A stretch of DNA of 64,000 nt from Thermomicrobium sp. 4228-Ro. Lineage in GTDB: Bacteria > Chloroflexota > Chloroflexia > Thermomicrobiales > Thermomicrobiaceae. The first letter of the stretch is position 1. Each line of letters begins with the position of its first letter. The notes under the pieces are model-generated. The model was not told where the DNA came from. It saw only the letters and a list, made by a program, of their open reading frames with translations, and made no database searches. The position numbers were made by a program, and so were the translations under genes. Positions 45,125 through 53,700 of the stretch are shown here, piece by piece. Where the stretch lies: NCBI RefSeq assembly GCF_026241205.1, contig NZ_JAPFQM010000001.1, positions 1,364,001 to 1,428,000 on the forward strand, written 5' to 3'.

Positions 45125-45388
45125 ATGTACGTGATCGTGGCGTACGACGTCGGGGTGGAGCGGGTCGCACGCGTCCTCAAGATCTGCCGCAAGTACCTGA
45201 CGTGGATCCAGAATTCACTCCTGGAAGGTGAGTTGACCCCGGCACAGCTCCGCCGGCTCCAGCACGAGCTGGAACAGGTGATCGACCAGGACGCGGATAG
45301 CGTGCAGTTCTATATCCTGCCCCAAGCCTCAGTCGCCAAGCGGGTGACGCTGGGGATCGTCAAGAACGAGCCCTCGCAGGTGATCTGA
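45125..45388 (+). CDS. cas2: Cas2 subunit of the integrase
   Basis: 87 residues. MYVIVAYDVGVERVARVLKICRKYLTWIQNSLLEGEL is the standard Cas2 ferredoxin-like start, here described in two pieces; Asp8 and the QNSLLEGEL region match the family, and VQFYILPQASVAKR completes it. Dimerises and bridges two Cas1 dimers. 69 bp after the fusion gene. Confidence 0.95.
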   Translation: MYVIVAYDVGVERVARVLKICRKYLTWIQNSLLEGELTPAQLRRLQHELEQVIDQDADSVQFYILPQASVAKRVTLGIVKNEPSQVI

Positions 45389-45687
45389 GGGGCGCCATAT
45401 CCAGGTCACGGGCATGCTGCCCCGTACCGTGTGCGCGCGCACGGTTCGCCCGGGTTCCATCCGCTAAGGTCGGGCGCCGAGCGTGCGAACCACCGCAGAG
45501 GCGAACCTGCTTGACAACCGATGCGGAGTCTGCTAAACTAAAGGTTTATCGTCTCAAGAGGAATGCGCATGGTGCCACGGCTCACCGGGTTCATGCTCGA
45601 ACAAGTTTTCAGGGGGGGCGTGATCCGCCTCTCGTTCCGCAACGCTGCCTTCCGTGATTCGCGGCATGCGGAAGAGGAGGTACGAGC
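45389..45687 (+). other. Gap after cas2 with promoter for the next gene
   Basis: Holds a 20-bp palindrome, ACCGTGTGCG/CGCGCACGGT, at about 45427-45446 and the promoter at 45511. The transcript would have a 140-nt leader before the secreted protein; a short frame from 45563 within it overlaps the protein gene in another frame and is doubtful. Confidence 0.5.
45511..45539 (+). promoter_or_regulatory. Strong promoter for the small secreted protein
   Basis: TTGACA (45511-45516), 17-base spacer, TAAACT (45534-45539). Near-consensus, one of the best promoters in the window. Confidence 0.8.
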
Positions 45688-46026
45688 ATGGTTCGGATCA
45701 TTGCCCTCCTCGTTGCGATCGTGTTGTTCGCTTCCCTACCACTCGTCGGTGCTGCCCACGTCGTCTACGTCTTCGAGGGATCGGACTCTGCGTATGTAAA
45801 CAGTGGACATACCCTCGTGACGGTGTGCGACATGGAAACGGACGGGAATGGTGCCTACGCACGCTACACCCGGAGCGGCACGAGTGTCATCTCCCGTATC
45901 GACGAACCTAATGGCTCCTCAGCAGGTTGTGGCCAGACGAACCCAATCTATTCTATTCTCGCCCTCCAGGTCTGCGAGGACGTAGCGTTCCAGACCGATC
46001 CCTGTAGTGCGTGGGCGTCCGCGTAG
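45688..46026 (+). CDS. Small secreted cysteine-containing protein
   Basis: 112 residues, with GAGGAGG upstream. Signal peptide MVRIIALLVAIVLFASLPLVG, cleaved near GAA. The mature part of about 90 residues has four cysteines (VCDME, GCGQTN, VCED, DPCSAW), which could form two disulfides. No family recognised. A strong promoter before it and a perfect 12-bp hairpin after it, then an ABC exporter, suggest an abundant extracellular product; whether it is the exporter substrate is unknown, since its Sec signal makes that unnecessary. Confidence 0.65.
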   Translation: MVRIIALLVAIVLFASLPLVGAAHVVYVFEGSDSAYVNSGHTLVTVCDMETDGNGAYARYTRSGTSVISRIDEPNGSSAGCGQTNPIYSILALQVCEDVAFQTDPCSAWASA

Positions 46027-46032
46027 CTCGGC

Positions 46033-46074
46033 GGGTTCAGCCCCGGTGCTGGTTCTGGCGCTGGGGCTGAACCC
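46033..46074 (+). terminator. Hairpin between the secreted protein and the exporter genes
   Basis: Perfect 12-bp arms GGGTTCAGCCCC and GGGGCTGAACCC with more pairing inside. No T-run follows, so it may act as an mRNA stabiliser or partial terminator that lets the first gene be expressed more strongly. Confidence 0.6.
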
Positions 46075-46097
46075 GATCTTCCTGATAAGGGGGTCCG

Positions 46098-46799
46098 ATG
46101 TCCGCTGGTCTGGTTGTCGAGCAGTTGACCTTCGTGACACCCGAGCGTCGCCTCCTCGACGGCGTCGATCTGGTCGTTTCTCCCGGCACAGCGGTAGCGA
46201 TCATGGGCCCTTCGGGTTCAGGGAAGACGACTTTCTTGCAGTGCCTGTGCGGCATCCGGCGACCGGGGAGCGGCCGCGTCGTGATCGACGGAACCGATAT
46301 ATGGCGTCTCCGCGAGGATCGGCGCGCTGCTTTTCGCCTCTCCCGCGTCGGTCTGGTCTTCCAGTTCGGTGAACTTCTACCCGAACTCTCGGCAGTCGAG
46401 AACGTCACGCTCCCGCTCCGGTTCCTCGGTTGGGAGCGCTCACGCGCCGAACAGCGCGCGCATCAACTGCTGGCAGAGCTCGGCCTTGCGCATCGGGCAA
46501 CCGCTCATCCGGAACAGCTCTCAGGTGGCGAGATTCAGCGCCTCGGCATCGCCCGGGCGCTCGCGACCGCGCCAGCCCTCGTGCTGGCCGATGAACCTAC
46601 CGGGATGCTCGATGAGGTGACTGCGCGGGCGGTTGCCCAGCTCCTCGTCTCGATCGCACACCAGCGGGGTACCATCGTCGTTATTGCCACACATGATCCG
46701 ATCGTGGCCGGAACCTGCGACGTTACGTACCGACTCCGAGACGGCCGACTCTGGCCGATCGCACCTGGAGAGCGACAGGAGATCTCACAATGCTCTTGA
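46098..46799 (+). CDS. ABC transporter ATP-binding protein (MacB/LolD type)
   Basis: 233 residues. Walker A MGPSGSGKTTFLQ, Q-loop GLVFQFGELLPELSAVENV, signature LSGGEIQRLGIARAL, Walker B LVLADEPTGMLD and H-loop ATHDP. The LolD/MacB family moves lipoproteins, peptides or drugs together with FtsX-like permeases. The end overlaps the start of the permease gene by 10 bp. Confidence 0.92.
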   Translation: MSAGLVVEQLTFVTPERRLLDGVDLVVSPGTAVAIMGPSGSGKTTFLQCLCGIRRPGSGRVVIDGTDIWRLREDRRAAFRLSRVGLVFQFGELLPELSAVENVTLPLRFLGWERSRAEQRAHQLLAELGLAHRATAHPEQLSGGEIQRLGIARALATAPALVLADEPTGMLDEVTARAVAQLLVSIAHQRGTIVVIATHDPIVAGTCDVTYRLRDGRLWPIAPGERQEISQCS

Positions 46800-48919
46800 C
46801 ACTGGCTGTGCGTCTCGCCTTGAGCCGTCACATCGACTACCGCTGGAGGCAGGTGGCGCTCGTGACGGGCTGCTTCCTCGGTACCGTGCTCCTTCTGGGG
46901 GGCATCAGTATCGTGCAGCTCTTTGCACGCGAGGACGCTCGGGATCGGAATCGGTTGGGTGTCGTCGCGTCGACGCCAGCTCCGACCGATCTCCTGATGC
47001 AGTTGTCGTTCGAGAACGCTGATGGCCAGTCGATCATGCTCCTCTGGGTGGAGCCAGCCACGTCCGAGCCGCCTGTCCTGCCTCCTGGACTCGAGACACT
47101 CCCTGATCCCGGCACGATGATCGTGTCTCCGGCACTGGCACGTCTGATCGAGCGGGACGAGGCGTTGCGTGCGCGCTTCCGGGTCGCAGGTGTACTCGAT
47201 GCCTCGAATGTTCCTTCGGCGAGCGATCTGTTCGCCTATGTGCGGCCAGGGCCGGGCCGGACGCTGCGAGGAGACGTGCAGACGGTTCGCATCGCACGAT
47301 TCGGCGGACCCGATGGCGCGTTCCCGCCGTCATTGCGGATGGAGGCTGATCGGGCTTTCGTCATGGGCCTCGTCTTCTGCCTCGGTGTCCCGAGCATCAT
47401 CGTGCTCACGGTCGTGCAGAGTACAGCATCTCGTTCGCGTGACCGGCGCCTGGCGCTCTTGCGAGCACTCGGTGTTGCGCGTGCCCGCTTGGCGGTACTC
47501 GCGGCGTATGAGGCGACGATACTCGCTACCCCTGGTATCCTCGCCGCTGTGGCTACCTGGATGCTCTTGACTCCACACCTCGACCACGTCCCGCTGACCG
47601 ATCGACCGGTGTTCCCTGGTGACCTCTCACTTCCCCTGCCCATCGCTGCAGGTGGTGCGCTGGCCTTCCTGTTCGGCGTGTTTTCGATGAGCCTCTTCAC
47701 GACCTGGTGGTCGCTGGCCTGGTCGCGACCAGTCGGGCGGCCGAGTCTGGTACGGAGCGAGGGGCGGGTTGTCCGGTTCGCACTCCCGATCGCGGCACTC
47801 GCGTCTTTTGCCCTCAGCGTCCGCTCATTCGGTCGTGGGCAGGAAGGTGCTTTCGTCTGGTTCGTCGTCTCGGCTGTCTTCTGCATGCTGACCGTTCCAA
47901 TCCTCTACGGGGCCCTCGTACGGGCGATCGGTGCGTTCCTCTCCCTGGCGCGGACCGCGGAGGTCTAGCTAGCCGGTCGCCAGCTGGCCTGGGATCCGGT
48001 GCGCTTGACCCGGCCCTATGCAGCGCTGGGAACGGTCGTGCTTCTCGGGATCACGCTGGTGACCTACCGTGCTTTGCAGACACGCGTCGAAGTGACACGT
48101 TCCGATCTTCCTCATGGCCCGGTTTCCGTCGTCCTCTTGAGCTGGTCGGATCCCCGGCCTGGAGATATCGCTGCCCTGCGATCACAGCTGCCGGGGATCG
48201 CAGTCTTTCCTGGCCAGTTCACCGAGGACGTCATCGCGCTGGGAGTCACCTGTCACGAACTCGCCCAGCAGTTCCGCCACGATCCCACTGTTTGTTCGGC
48301 CGGACACTTCACGCTGCCTGATACGCTGGCTCAGGAGCTGCTTACCCTGATTGGAGGCGTTCCCTTCCGTCTCGTGCCACCTGAGGAAGTCCGTACTGCC
48401 GATGCCGCTCTCGTCGTTGCGCCGATATCCATCGATGAATTGGATCGGCGTGTCGCGGATGCAGCCTGGGCTACCGGACTGGTCGCGCCGTCCCGATTGA
48501 GCCTTCTCGACCGACTGACGCGGTTGCATCCGGAGGTCATGCAGTGGGTCGATGGTGGGATCGATACGGTCACACTCTCCCTGGGTATCGGTGCGCTTCT
48601 CGGCCTCGTGGATCGCGTGCTGTTGGTCCGCTGGACGAGACTCGTCCTGTGGCGTATCGGGCCCACCCGAGGGCAGCGGCGCCGTATCGATTTCGTGCAG
48701 GTGATCGTGCCAGCGCTGCTGGTCATTCTGCTCAGTGCCATCGCTGGAATCGGTTTGTCCGTGCCGTTGAGCCTGATCGCGGATGTTTCGCTGCCAGCTG
48801 AGTCGATCCTCCTCGTGATCGCATTCGCGACCTCCGGTGTGATGGGAACGGCGTTCATCGTCGTCATGCTCGGCGAGCGGATCGACGCTGCGGTGCGCGA
48901 AAGCGTGACGCCGGTGTAG
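46790..48919 (+). pseudogene. FtsX-like permease interrupted by an in-frame TAG
   Basis: One frame covers 46790-48919 (709 codons) with a single stop TAG at 47966-47968. The first part (392 residues) has three or four membrane helices and FtsX-like sequence (VLTVVQSTASRSRDRRLALLRALGVARARL); directly after the stop comes LAGRQLAWDPVRLTRPY, the normal start of the second half of this family, then more membrane segments to 48919. The usual protein of this kind is 700-850 residues with both halves joined. It is either a broken gene, two polypeptides (a GTG at 47999 could start the second), or a sequence error. Confidence 0.75.
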
Positions 48920-48937
48920 CCACGGTTGTGGCCGGAC

Positions 48938-49999
48938 TTATCCCGCCTCCCCCATCGCGCGGCTGAAGGCGGCCCAGAAGGGGTCGACGCGGGGATGCTC
49001 GAGACGCTGCTCCTTCCCGTCGACGATCAGCGTCAGGCCCTGCTCGGGCGGCACTACCTTGCCGACCACGCTCGCCGCGATCCCTTTCGCTGCCAGCGCT
49101 GCCAGCAGGGCATCGACCTTGTGCGGCCGGACCGTGATGATGAGTGTCCCCTCGCTGATCGCCGCATATGGGTCCATCCCGAACAACTGGCAGATCTTCG
49201 CCACATCCTCGCGCAGGATGATCCGCTCCCGCTCGATGCGCAGCCCGACACCAGAGGCCTCAGCGACCTCGACCAGCCCACCATACACGCCACACTCGGT
49301 CGCATCGTGCATGGCGGTCACACCGTCGTCGCGGACACCGATGCTGGCTGCGGTCAGGGCATCCTCCACCACGCTCATCTGCCAGAAGAGCGCTTGCGCC
49401 CGCTCGGCGAACTCCCGACCGTAGGCCGCCGCGATCCGCTCCGGAAAACTGACGGCGAACAGTCCAGCCGCCTCGATCGCCGCGCCCTTGGTGACCACCA
49501 CGAGGTCGCCGACCCGCGCCATCTTGGGCGTCACGTAGCGGTCGGCTGGCCCGATCGCCATGACGGTCGCGCCTCCGACCATCGGGTAGTTGCACCCCTC
49601 GTAGCGGGCGGTGTGCCCGGCCACGATCGCGATGCCGAGCTCGCGGCAGACCCGGTGGATCGTCGTCCATACGGTTTCGAGCTCGTCGGCCGTCATCGTG
49701 AGCGGCAGGTTGAGGTCGATCGCCAGGAAGGTCGGCTTCAGGCCGCTCGTCGCGGCATCCGAGGCGAGGATATGCACGGCGAACCAGGCGGCACGCTCCC
49801 AGCCATACGCTGGGACGATGAAGACGGGATCGGTCGTCACGGCCATGACCTGCCCGTTCCCGAGGTCGACGATGCCCACGTCGACGCCATGCTGCGGGGG
49901 GACGAGGACCTGCGGTGACGGCGCACCCAAGTTGGGCAAGATGATCCGGTCGAAGACGTCCCGGGAGATCTTGCCGAGCGTCGGAAGTTCCAGGCCCAT
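48938..49999 (-). CDS. AIR-synthase-related protein (HypE/ThiL-like fold)
   Basis: 353 residues from ATG 49999 with AAGGAG eight bases upstream. PurM/HypE/SelD superfamily: DVGIVDLGNGQVMAVTTDPVF, a conserved ASDAATSGLKPTFLAIDLNLP, GHTARYEGCNYPMVGG and MHDATECGVYGGLVEVAEASGV. HypE proteins carry a C-terminal Cys that is carbamoylated; none is seen at this C-terminus, and no other hydrogenase maturation gene is nearby. It binds ATP and probably acts on a small molecule in a phosphate-transfer reaction. Exact role unknown. Confidence 0.8.
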   Translation of the reverse strand: MGLELPTLGKISRDVFDRIILPNLGAPSPQVLVPPQHGVDVGIVDLGNGQVMAVTTDPVFIVPAYGWERAAWFAVHILASDAATSGLKPTFLAIDLNLPLTMTADELETVWTTIHRVCRELGIAIVAGHTARYEGCNYPMVGGATVMAIGPADRYVTPKMARVGDLVVVTKGAAIEAAGLFAVSFPERIAAAYGREFAERAQALFWQMSVVEDALTAASIGVRDDGVTAMHDATECGVYGGLVEVAEASGVGLRIERERIILREDVAKICQLFGMDPYAAISEGTLIITVRPHKVDALLAALAAKGIAASVVGKVVPPEQGLTLIVDGKEQRLEHPRVDPFWAAFSRAMGEAG

Positions 50000-50148
50000 A
50001 CGGTCGCTCCTTTCCGCTCCGCTCACTATCATCGCAGAGCGGTGCGGCTGCAGGACACCCGCTCGGGGACGCCGCGCGGGCGGCCTGGTCGGGTGGAGCC
50101 TGACCGGAGACCCGGCGCGGCGCCCCTGGCCGGTGCCGGTCGTGCAGC

Positions 50149-50757
50149 TCAGGTCACCTGAAGAGTCGCTCGTTCGGCCAGCGAGCAGAACCAGGCGTGG
50201 AAGCGCAGGTCGTCGGTGAGTTCGGGATGGAACGCAGTACCGATCACCGTTCCCTGCCGGACGGCGACGGGTGTGCCGTCCGGCAAGCGGGCGAGTACCG
50301 CGACACCAGGGCCGACCGCCGAGACGACCGGCGCACGGATGAAGACCGCACGGATCGGCGGGGGCCCGAGTGGCTCGACCAGGAGATCGCACTCGAAGCT
50401 CTCGCGTTGGGAGCCGAAGGCGTTGCGGCGCACGGTGACATCCAAGAGGCCGAGGAGCGGCTGGTGCCGGGCACGCGTTTCCGGGTCGACTTCCCGTGCG
50501 AGCAGGATCAGGCCAGCACAGGTGCCCCAAACCGGCATCCCGGCTCGTGCGAGAGAACGGATCGGCTCGACCAGGTCGAAGCGCTCGAGCAGCCGACCGA
50601 TCGTCGTGCTCTCTCCGCCCGGGATGATGAGCCCAGCCAGTCCGGTGAGGTCGTGTGCCGATCGGACATCGCGCGCGGGGACGCCGAGCTGCTCGAGCGC
50701 TGCCAGATGTTCGGCGAAATCGCCTTGCAGGGCGAGGACACCCACGGTCACGCTCAT
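50149..50757 (-). CDS. pdxT: Pyridoxal 5'-phosphate synthase glutaminase subunit
   Basis: 202 residues from ATG 50757 (GAGGAGGAG upstream). Class I glutaminase: GVLALQGDFAEHL, PGGESTTIGRLLERF, nucleophile Cys80 in WGTCAGLILL, QRESFE, and His/Glu in GTAFHPEL. Releases ammonia from glutamine and passes it to PdxS. Start is 10 bp after the pdxS stop. Confidence 0.97.
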   Translation of the reverse strand: MSVTVGVLALQGDFAEHLAALEQLGVPARDVRSAHDLTGLAGLIIPGGESTTIGRLLERFDLVEPIRSLARAGMPVWGTCAGLILLAREVDPETRARHQPLLGLLDVTVRRNAFGSQRESFECDLLVEPLGPPPIRAVFIRAPVVSAVGPGVAVLARLPDGTPVAVRQGTVIGTAFHPELTDDLRFHAWFCSLAERATLQVT

Positions 50758-50767
50758 GGGCTCCTCC

Positions 50768-51670
50768 TCACCAGCCGCGCGGTGCCAAGCGTTGCTCGGG
50801 CGCCAGTGTCGCCAGGTCGATCCCCGGCATCGCCTCGCCGAGACCACGCGAGACGCGTGCCAATACCTCAGGATCCCGGTAGTGCGTCACGGCCTCGACG
50901 ATGGCTTTCGCACGCGCGAACGGGTTCTCCGACTTGAAGATGCCGGAACCGACGAAGACGCCCTCGGCCCCGAGCTGCATGACGAGTGCCGCATCGGCTG
51001 GAGTTGCCACGCCGCCAGCGCAGAAGAGCACGACGGGCAACCGTCCCTGTTCGGCGACCTCGCGGACCAGTTCGTACGGAGCGCCGAGCTCCTTGGCAGC
51101 CGTGACCAGCTCCTCGCGGGGCAGTGCGGCGAGGCGTCGGATGCCGTCGAGGATATCCCGCAGGTGCCGGACGGCTTCGACGATGTTCCCGGTACCCGCT
51201 TCGCCTTTACTGCGGATCATCGCGGCGCCTTCGGCGATCCGGCGGAGGGCCTCACCCAGGTCGCGGGCCCCGCAGACGAAGGGGACCCGGAACGGGTGCT
51301 TGTCGATGTGATAGCGGTCGTCAGCTGGGGTGAGCACCTCGCTCTCGTCGATGAAGTCGACCCCGATCGCCTCCAGGATCTGGGCCTCGACGAAGTGGCC
51401 GATGCGCACCTTGGCCATGACGGGAATCGTCACGGCCTCCTTGATGCGCAGGATCCGTTCCGGGTCGGCCATGCGGGCCACGCCACCCTCGCGCCGGATG
51501 TCAGCCGGCACGCGCTCGAGCGCCATCACGGCGACGGCTCCTGCCTCTTCGGCGATCTGGGCCTGTTCCGGCGTCACCACGTCCATGATGACGCCGCCCT
51601 TGAGCATCTGGGCCAGGCCGACCTTGGTCCGCCAGGTGGCCTGTTCTCTCGTGCTGTTCGTCTCGTGCAT
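50768..51670 (-). CDS. pdxS: Pyridoxal 5'-phosphate synthase catalytic subunit
   Basis: 300 residues, (beta/alpha)8 barrel. [21 protein letters not shown], then [25 protein letters not shown] (Lys87 forms the Schiff base with ribose 5-phosphate), [14 protein letters not shown] (Lys155) and FAGGV-like [14 protein letters not shown]. Joins ribose 5-phosphate, glyceraldehyde 3-phosphate and ammonia to PLP. AAAGGAGG upstream. Behind it in the same direction lies a MocR-type regulator gene. Confidence 0.97.
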   Translation of the reverse strand: MHETNSTREQATWRTKVGLAQMLKGGVIMDVVTPEQAQIAEEAGAVAVMALERVPADIRREGGVARMADPERILRIKEAVTIPVMAKVRIGHFVEAQILEAIGVDFIDESEVLTPADDRYHIDKHPFRVPFVCGARDLGEALRRIAEGAAMIRSKGEAGTGNIVEAVRHLRDILDGIRRLAALPREELVTAAKELGAPYELVREVAEQGRLPVVLFCAGGVATPADAALVMQLGAEGVFVGSGIFKSENPFARAKAIVEAVTHYRDPEVLARVSRGLGEAMPGIDLATLAPEQRLAPRGW

Positions 51671-51688
51671 CTCCTCGCCTCCTTTCCG

Positions 51689-53191
51689 CTACACGATCGG
51701 TGCCGGAGCATGCCGAGCCAGTGTCCGCGTCTCGCGGACTGCGGTGATCGCCTGGGCGAGTCGCCGCACGCCCTCGACGATGGCCGGTGGGTTGGGGTAG
51801 GTGAAGTTCAATCGCATCCAGTGCCGCCCGGCGGTGGGATCGACGAAGAAGCTCTCGCCGGGCGCGAATGCGACGCCGCGGCGAGCTGCCTCGGGGAGCA
51901 GGTCACGGACCCGGACCTCGTCCGCGAGGCAGCACCAGAGGTAGAGCCCACCAGCTGGGACGGCGAAGCGTACCGTCTCGCCGAGTTCGCGGCGGAGTGC
52001 CTCGGCGAGGAGGTCACGCCGCGCGCGGTAGGTGGTGCGGAGTTCTTCCAGGTGCGGCCCGAGCAATCCTCGCTGCAGGAATGCCCAGATCGCCCACTGG
52101 ATAAGCGGGTTGGTATCGAGGTCGACCAGCTGTTTGACCACCGTCAGGTGCTGGACCACCGGCCAGGGGGCGATGAGCCAGCCGATCCGGAATCCGGGGA
52201 AGAGGATCTTGGAGACGGTGGTGAGCGAGATGACGATCCCCCCATCATCGAGCGCAGCCAGAGGCGGTGGTGGCGGGCTCTCGTACCAGAGTTCGCGATA
52301 GGGATCGTCCTCGACGATCGGGATGCCGGCTCGCGCGGCTACCTCGAGGAGTCGGTGGCGCCGGTCGAGAGAGAGCGTGGCGCCGGACGGGTTCTGGAAG
52401 GTCGGCAGCGTATAGATGAGCTTCGGCCGGCGGTGCTGGAGTGCCTGCTCCAGGACGCTCACGCGCATACCGGACTCGTCGGTCGGGATCGGCAGGAGGC
52501 GTGCACCGAGCGCACGGAAGATCTGGAGCGCACCGACGTAGGTCGGTGCTTCGACGGCGACGAAATCCCCCGGTTCGAGCAGGGCGCGAGCGATAAGGTA
52601 GAGTCCCTGTTGCGACCCCGAGACGACCAGCACCTGGTCGGGTGTGCAGCGGATGCCGGCGGTGCGGGACCAGGCGGCGATCGCTTCGCGCAAGGGCGGA
52701 TATCCCTCGGTCGGGCAGTACTGCAGGAGACGCGGCCCCTCGCGGTGAAGCGCCTCGTCGAGGAGCTGGCGGACCACTGGGATCGGGTAGGTTTCTGGCG
52801 CCGGTTGGCCGGTCGCGAAGGAGATCACATCGGGACGAGCGGAGGCGGCCATCGCGTCCTCGAGGGCGGGGTCGTAGAGTGCGGCTACGAGTGGAGCGAA
52901 GAGTTGGGGCCACGGAACACCGTTGGCTCGGGCGTCGACACTGTCGATCCGGTTCGGGTCGACCACGACCGTGCCGCGACCGACGTGGCCGGCGATAAGT
53001 CCCTCGGCAGCGAGTTCGCGGTAGGCACTGACGACGGTGGATCGGTTGATGCCGAGCATCGCAGCCAGCCGGCGTTCCGGTGGGAGTCTCGTGCCCGGGG
53101 GGAGCTCACCGCTGAGGATGCGACGCCGGAGCTGGTCGGCGAGCTGCCGGTAGAGCGGGACGCGTGTCGTTCGGTCGAGCCGGATCTGCAT
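51689..53191 (-). CDS. MocR/PdxR-type transcription regulator (GntR HTH fused to aminotransferase)
   Basis: 500 residues from ATG 53191 (GGAGGT upstream). Residues 1-75 are a GntR winged helix (PLYRQLADQLRRRILSG, LPPERRLAAMLGINRSTV); residues 110-490 are a fold-type I aminotransferase with ALLEPGDFVAVEAPTY and the PLP lysine in TTVSKILFPGFRIGW. The gene lies just upstream of pdxST in the same orientation (19 bp to pdxS), so it is probably PdxR, which senses PLP and controls PLP synthesis. As PdxR usually is divergent from pdxST, co-orientation is somewhat unusual. Confidence 0.88.
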   Translation of the reverse strand: MQIRLDRTTRVPLYRQLADQLRRRILSGELPPGTRLPPERRLAAMLGINRSTVVSAYRELAAEGLIAGHVGRGTVVVDPNRIDSVDARANGVPWPQLFAPLVAALYDPALEDAMAASARPDVISFATGQPAPETYPIPVVRQLLDEALHREGPRLLQYCPTEGYPPLREAIAAWSRTAGIRCTPDQVLVVSGSQQGLYLIARALLEPGDFVAVEAPTYVGALQIFRALGARLLPIPTDESGMRVSVLEQALQHRRPKLIYTLPTFQNPSGATLSLDRRHRLLEVAARAGIPIVEDDPYRELWYESPPPPPLAALDDGGIVISLTTVSKILFPGFRIGWLIAPWPVVQHLTVVKQLVDLDTNPLIQWAIWAFLQRGLLGPHLEELRTTYRARRDLLAEALRRELGETVRFAVPAGGLYLWCCLADEVRVRDLLPEAARRGVAFAPGESFFVDPTAGRHWMRLNFTYPNPPAIVEGVRRLAQAITAVRETRTLARHAPAPIV

Positions 53192-53298
53192 CGTACCTCC
53201 GTGCAACGTCAGCCGACAAGACCGTAGCTGGCGGCATGCGCTGTGCCAACGTCCATTGTGGCCTGACCGAACGAGCCAAGCCAACCAAACGACGCTGA

Positions 53299-53320
53299 TT
53301 GGTCGGCATGGTTGGTCGGC
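53299..53320. promoter_or_regulatory. Candidate PdxR operator: direct repeats
   Basis: TTGGTCGGC occurs at 53299-53307 and again at 53312-53320, a period of 13 bp; a related CCAACC lies at 53281. This is about 110 bp upstream of the regulator start. MocR/PdxR proteins usually bind direct repeats near their own promoters. A -10-like CACAAT on the minus strand lies downstream. Confidence 0.45.
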
Positions 53321-53700
53321 TTCCGGGATGTGCGGGAGCGCCGAACAGACGGTCGACGGAATTGAACAGAATGTTCGTGCTTACAGGTAGGTCACGGGGA
53401 GGGTGGTGCCTCGTTCTGGGATGTGCGATGTTTCGCGTCATGCTGCCGAAAGTGTCGAGCATGGTGACCGTGATGAGGGGTGCGCCGGGAGCTCGGTGTG
53501 CACGGTGCGGGGAGGGAGGGCTCGACGTTGGATCCGTCGACCTCCGGTCGTGCAGAAAGGCCGGGGGGTCGACGGAAGCGAATGGATGGCGCGCCTGCGC
53601 AGCGTGGCGCGGAAAGCGTCTCGACGTACTGGCTTGATCCAGCGGGAAGCTGCCGCTATACTCGTCACGGAGGATCCGCGGAGCCACGCCGTCGGCCTTG
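53321..53700 (+). promoter_or_regulatory. CRISPR leader with crRNA promoter
   Basis: Non-coding 380 bp before the first repeat. It contains TTGATC (53634-53639), 17-base spacer and TATACT (53657-53662); the predicted start at about 53669 is 31 nt before the first repeat. Orientation (promoter before, decayed repeats at the far end) fits the leader side. No long AT-rich tract is present. Arg-rich frames through it are not genes. Confidence 0.8.

Noticed and set aside
36413-45388. Possible type III or second CRISPR effector
   Set aside because: No cas10, csm or cmr genes; all subunits fit one I-B operon.
45427-45446. 20-bp palindrome after cas2 as terminator
   Set aside because: No T-run and no clear position effect; left as an unexplained inverted repeat.
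50216-53227. 1003-codon frame opposite pdxT, pdxS and the MocR-type regulator
   Set aside because: Antisense to three unmistakable genes and crossing their boundaries, so it is a shadow frame.
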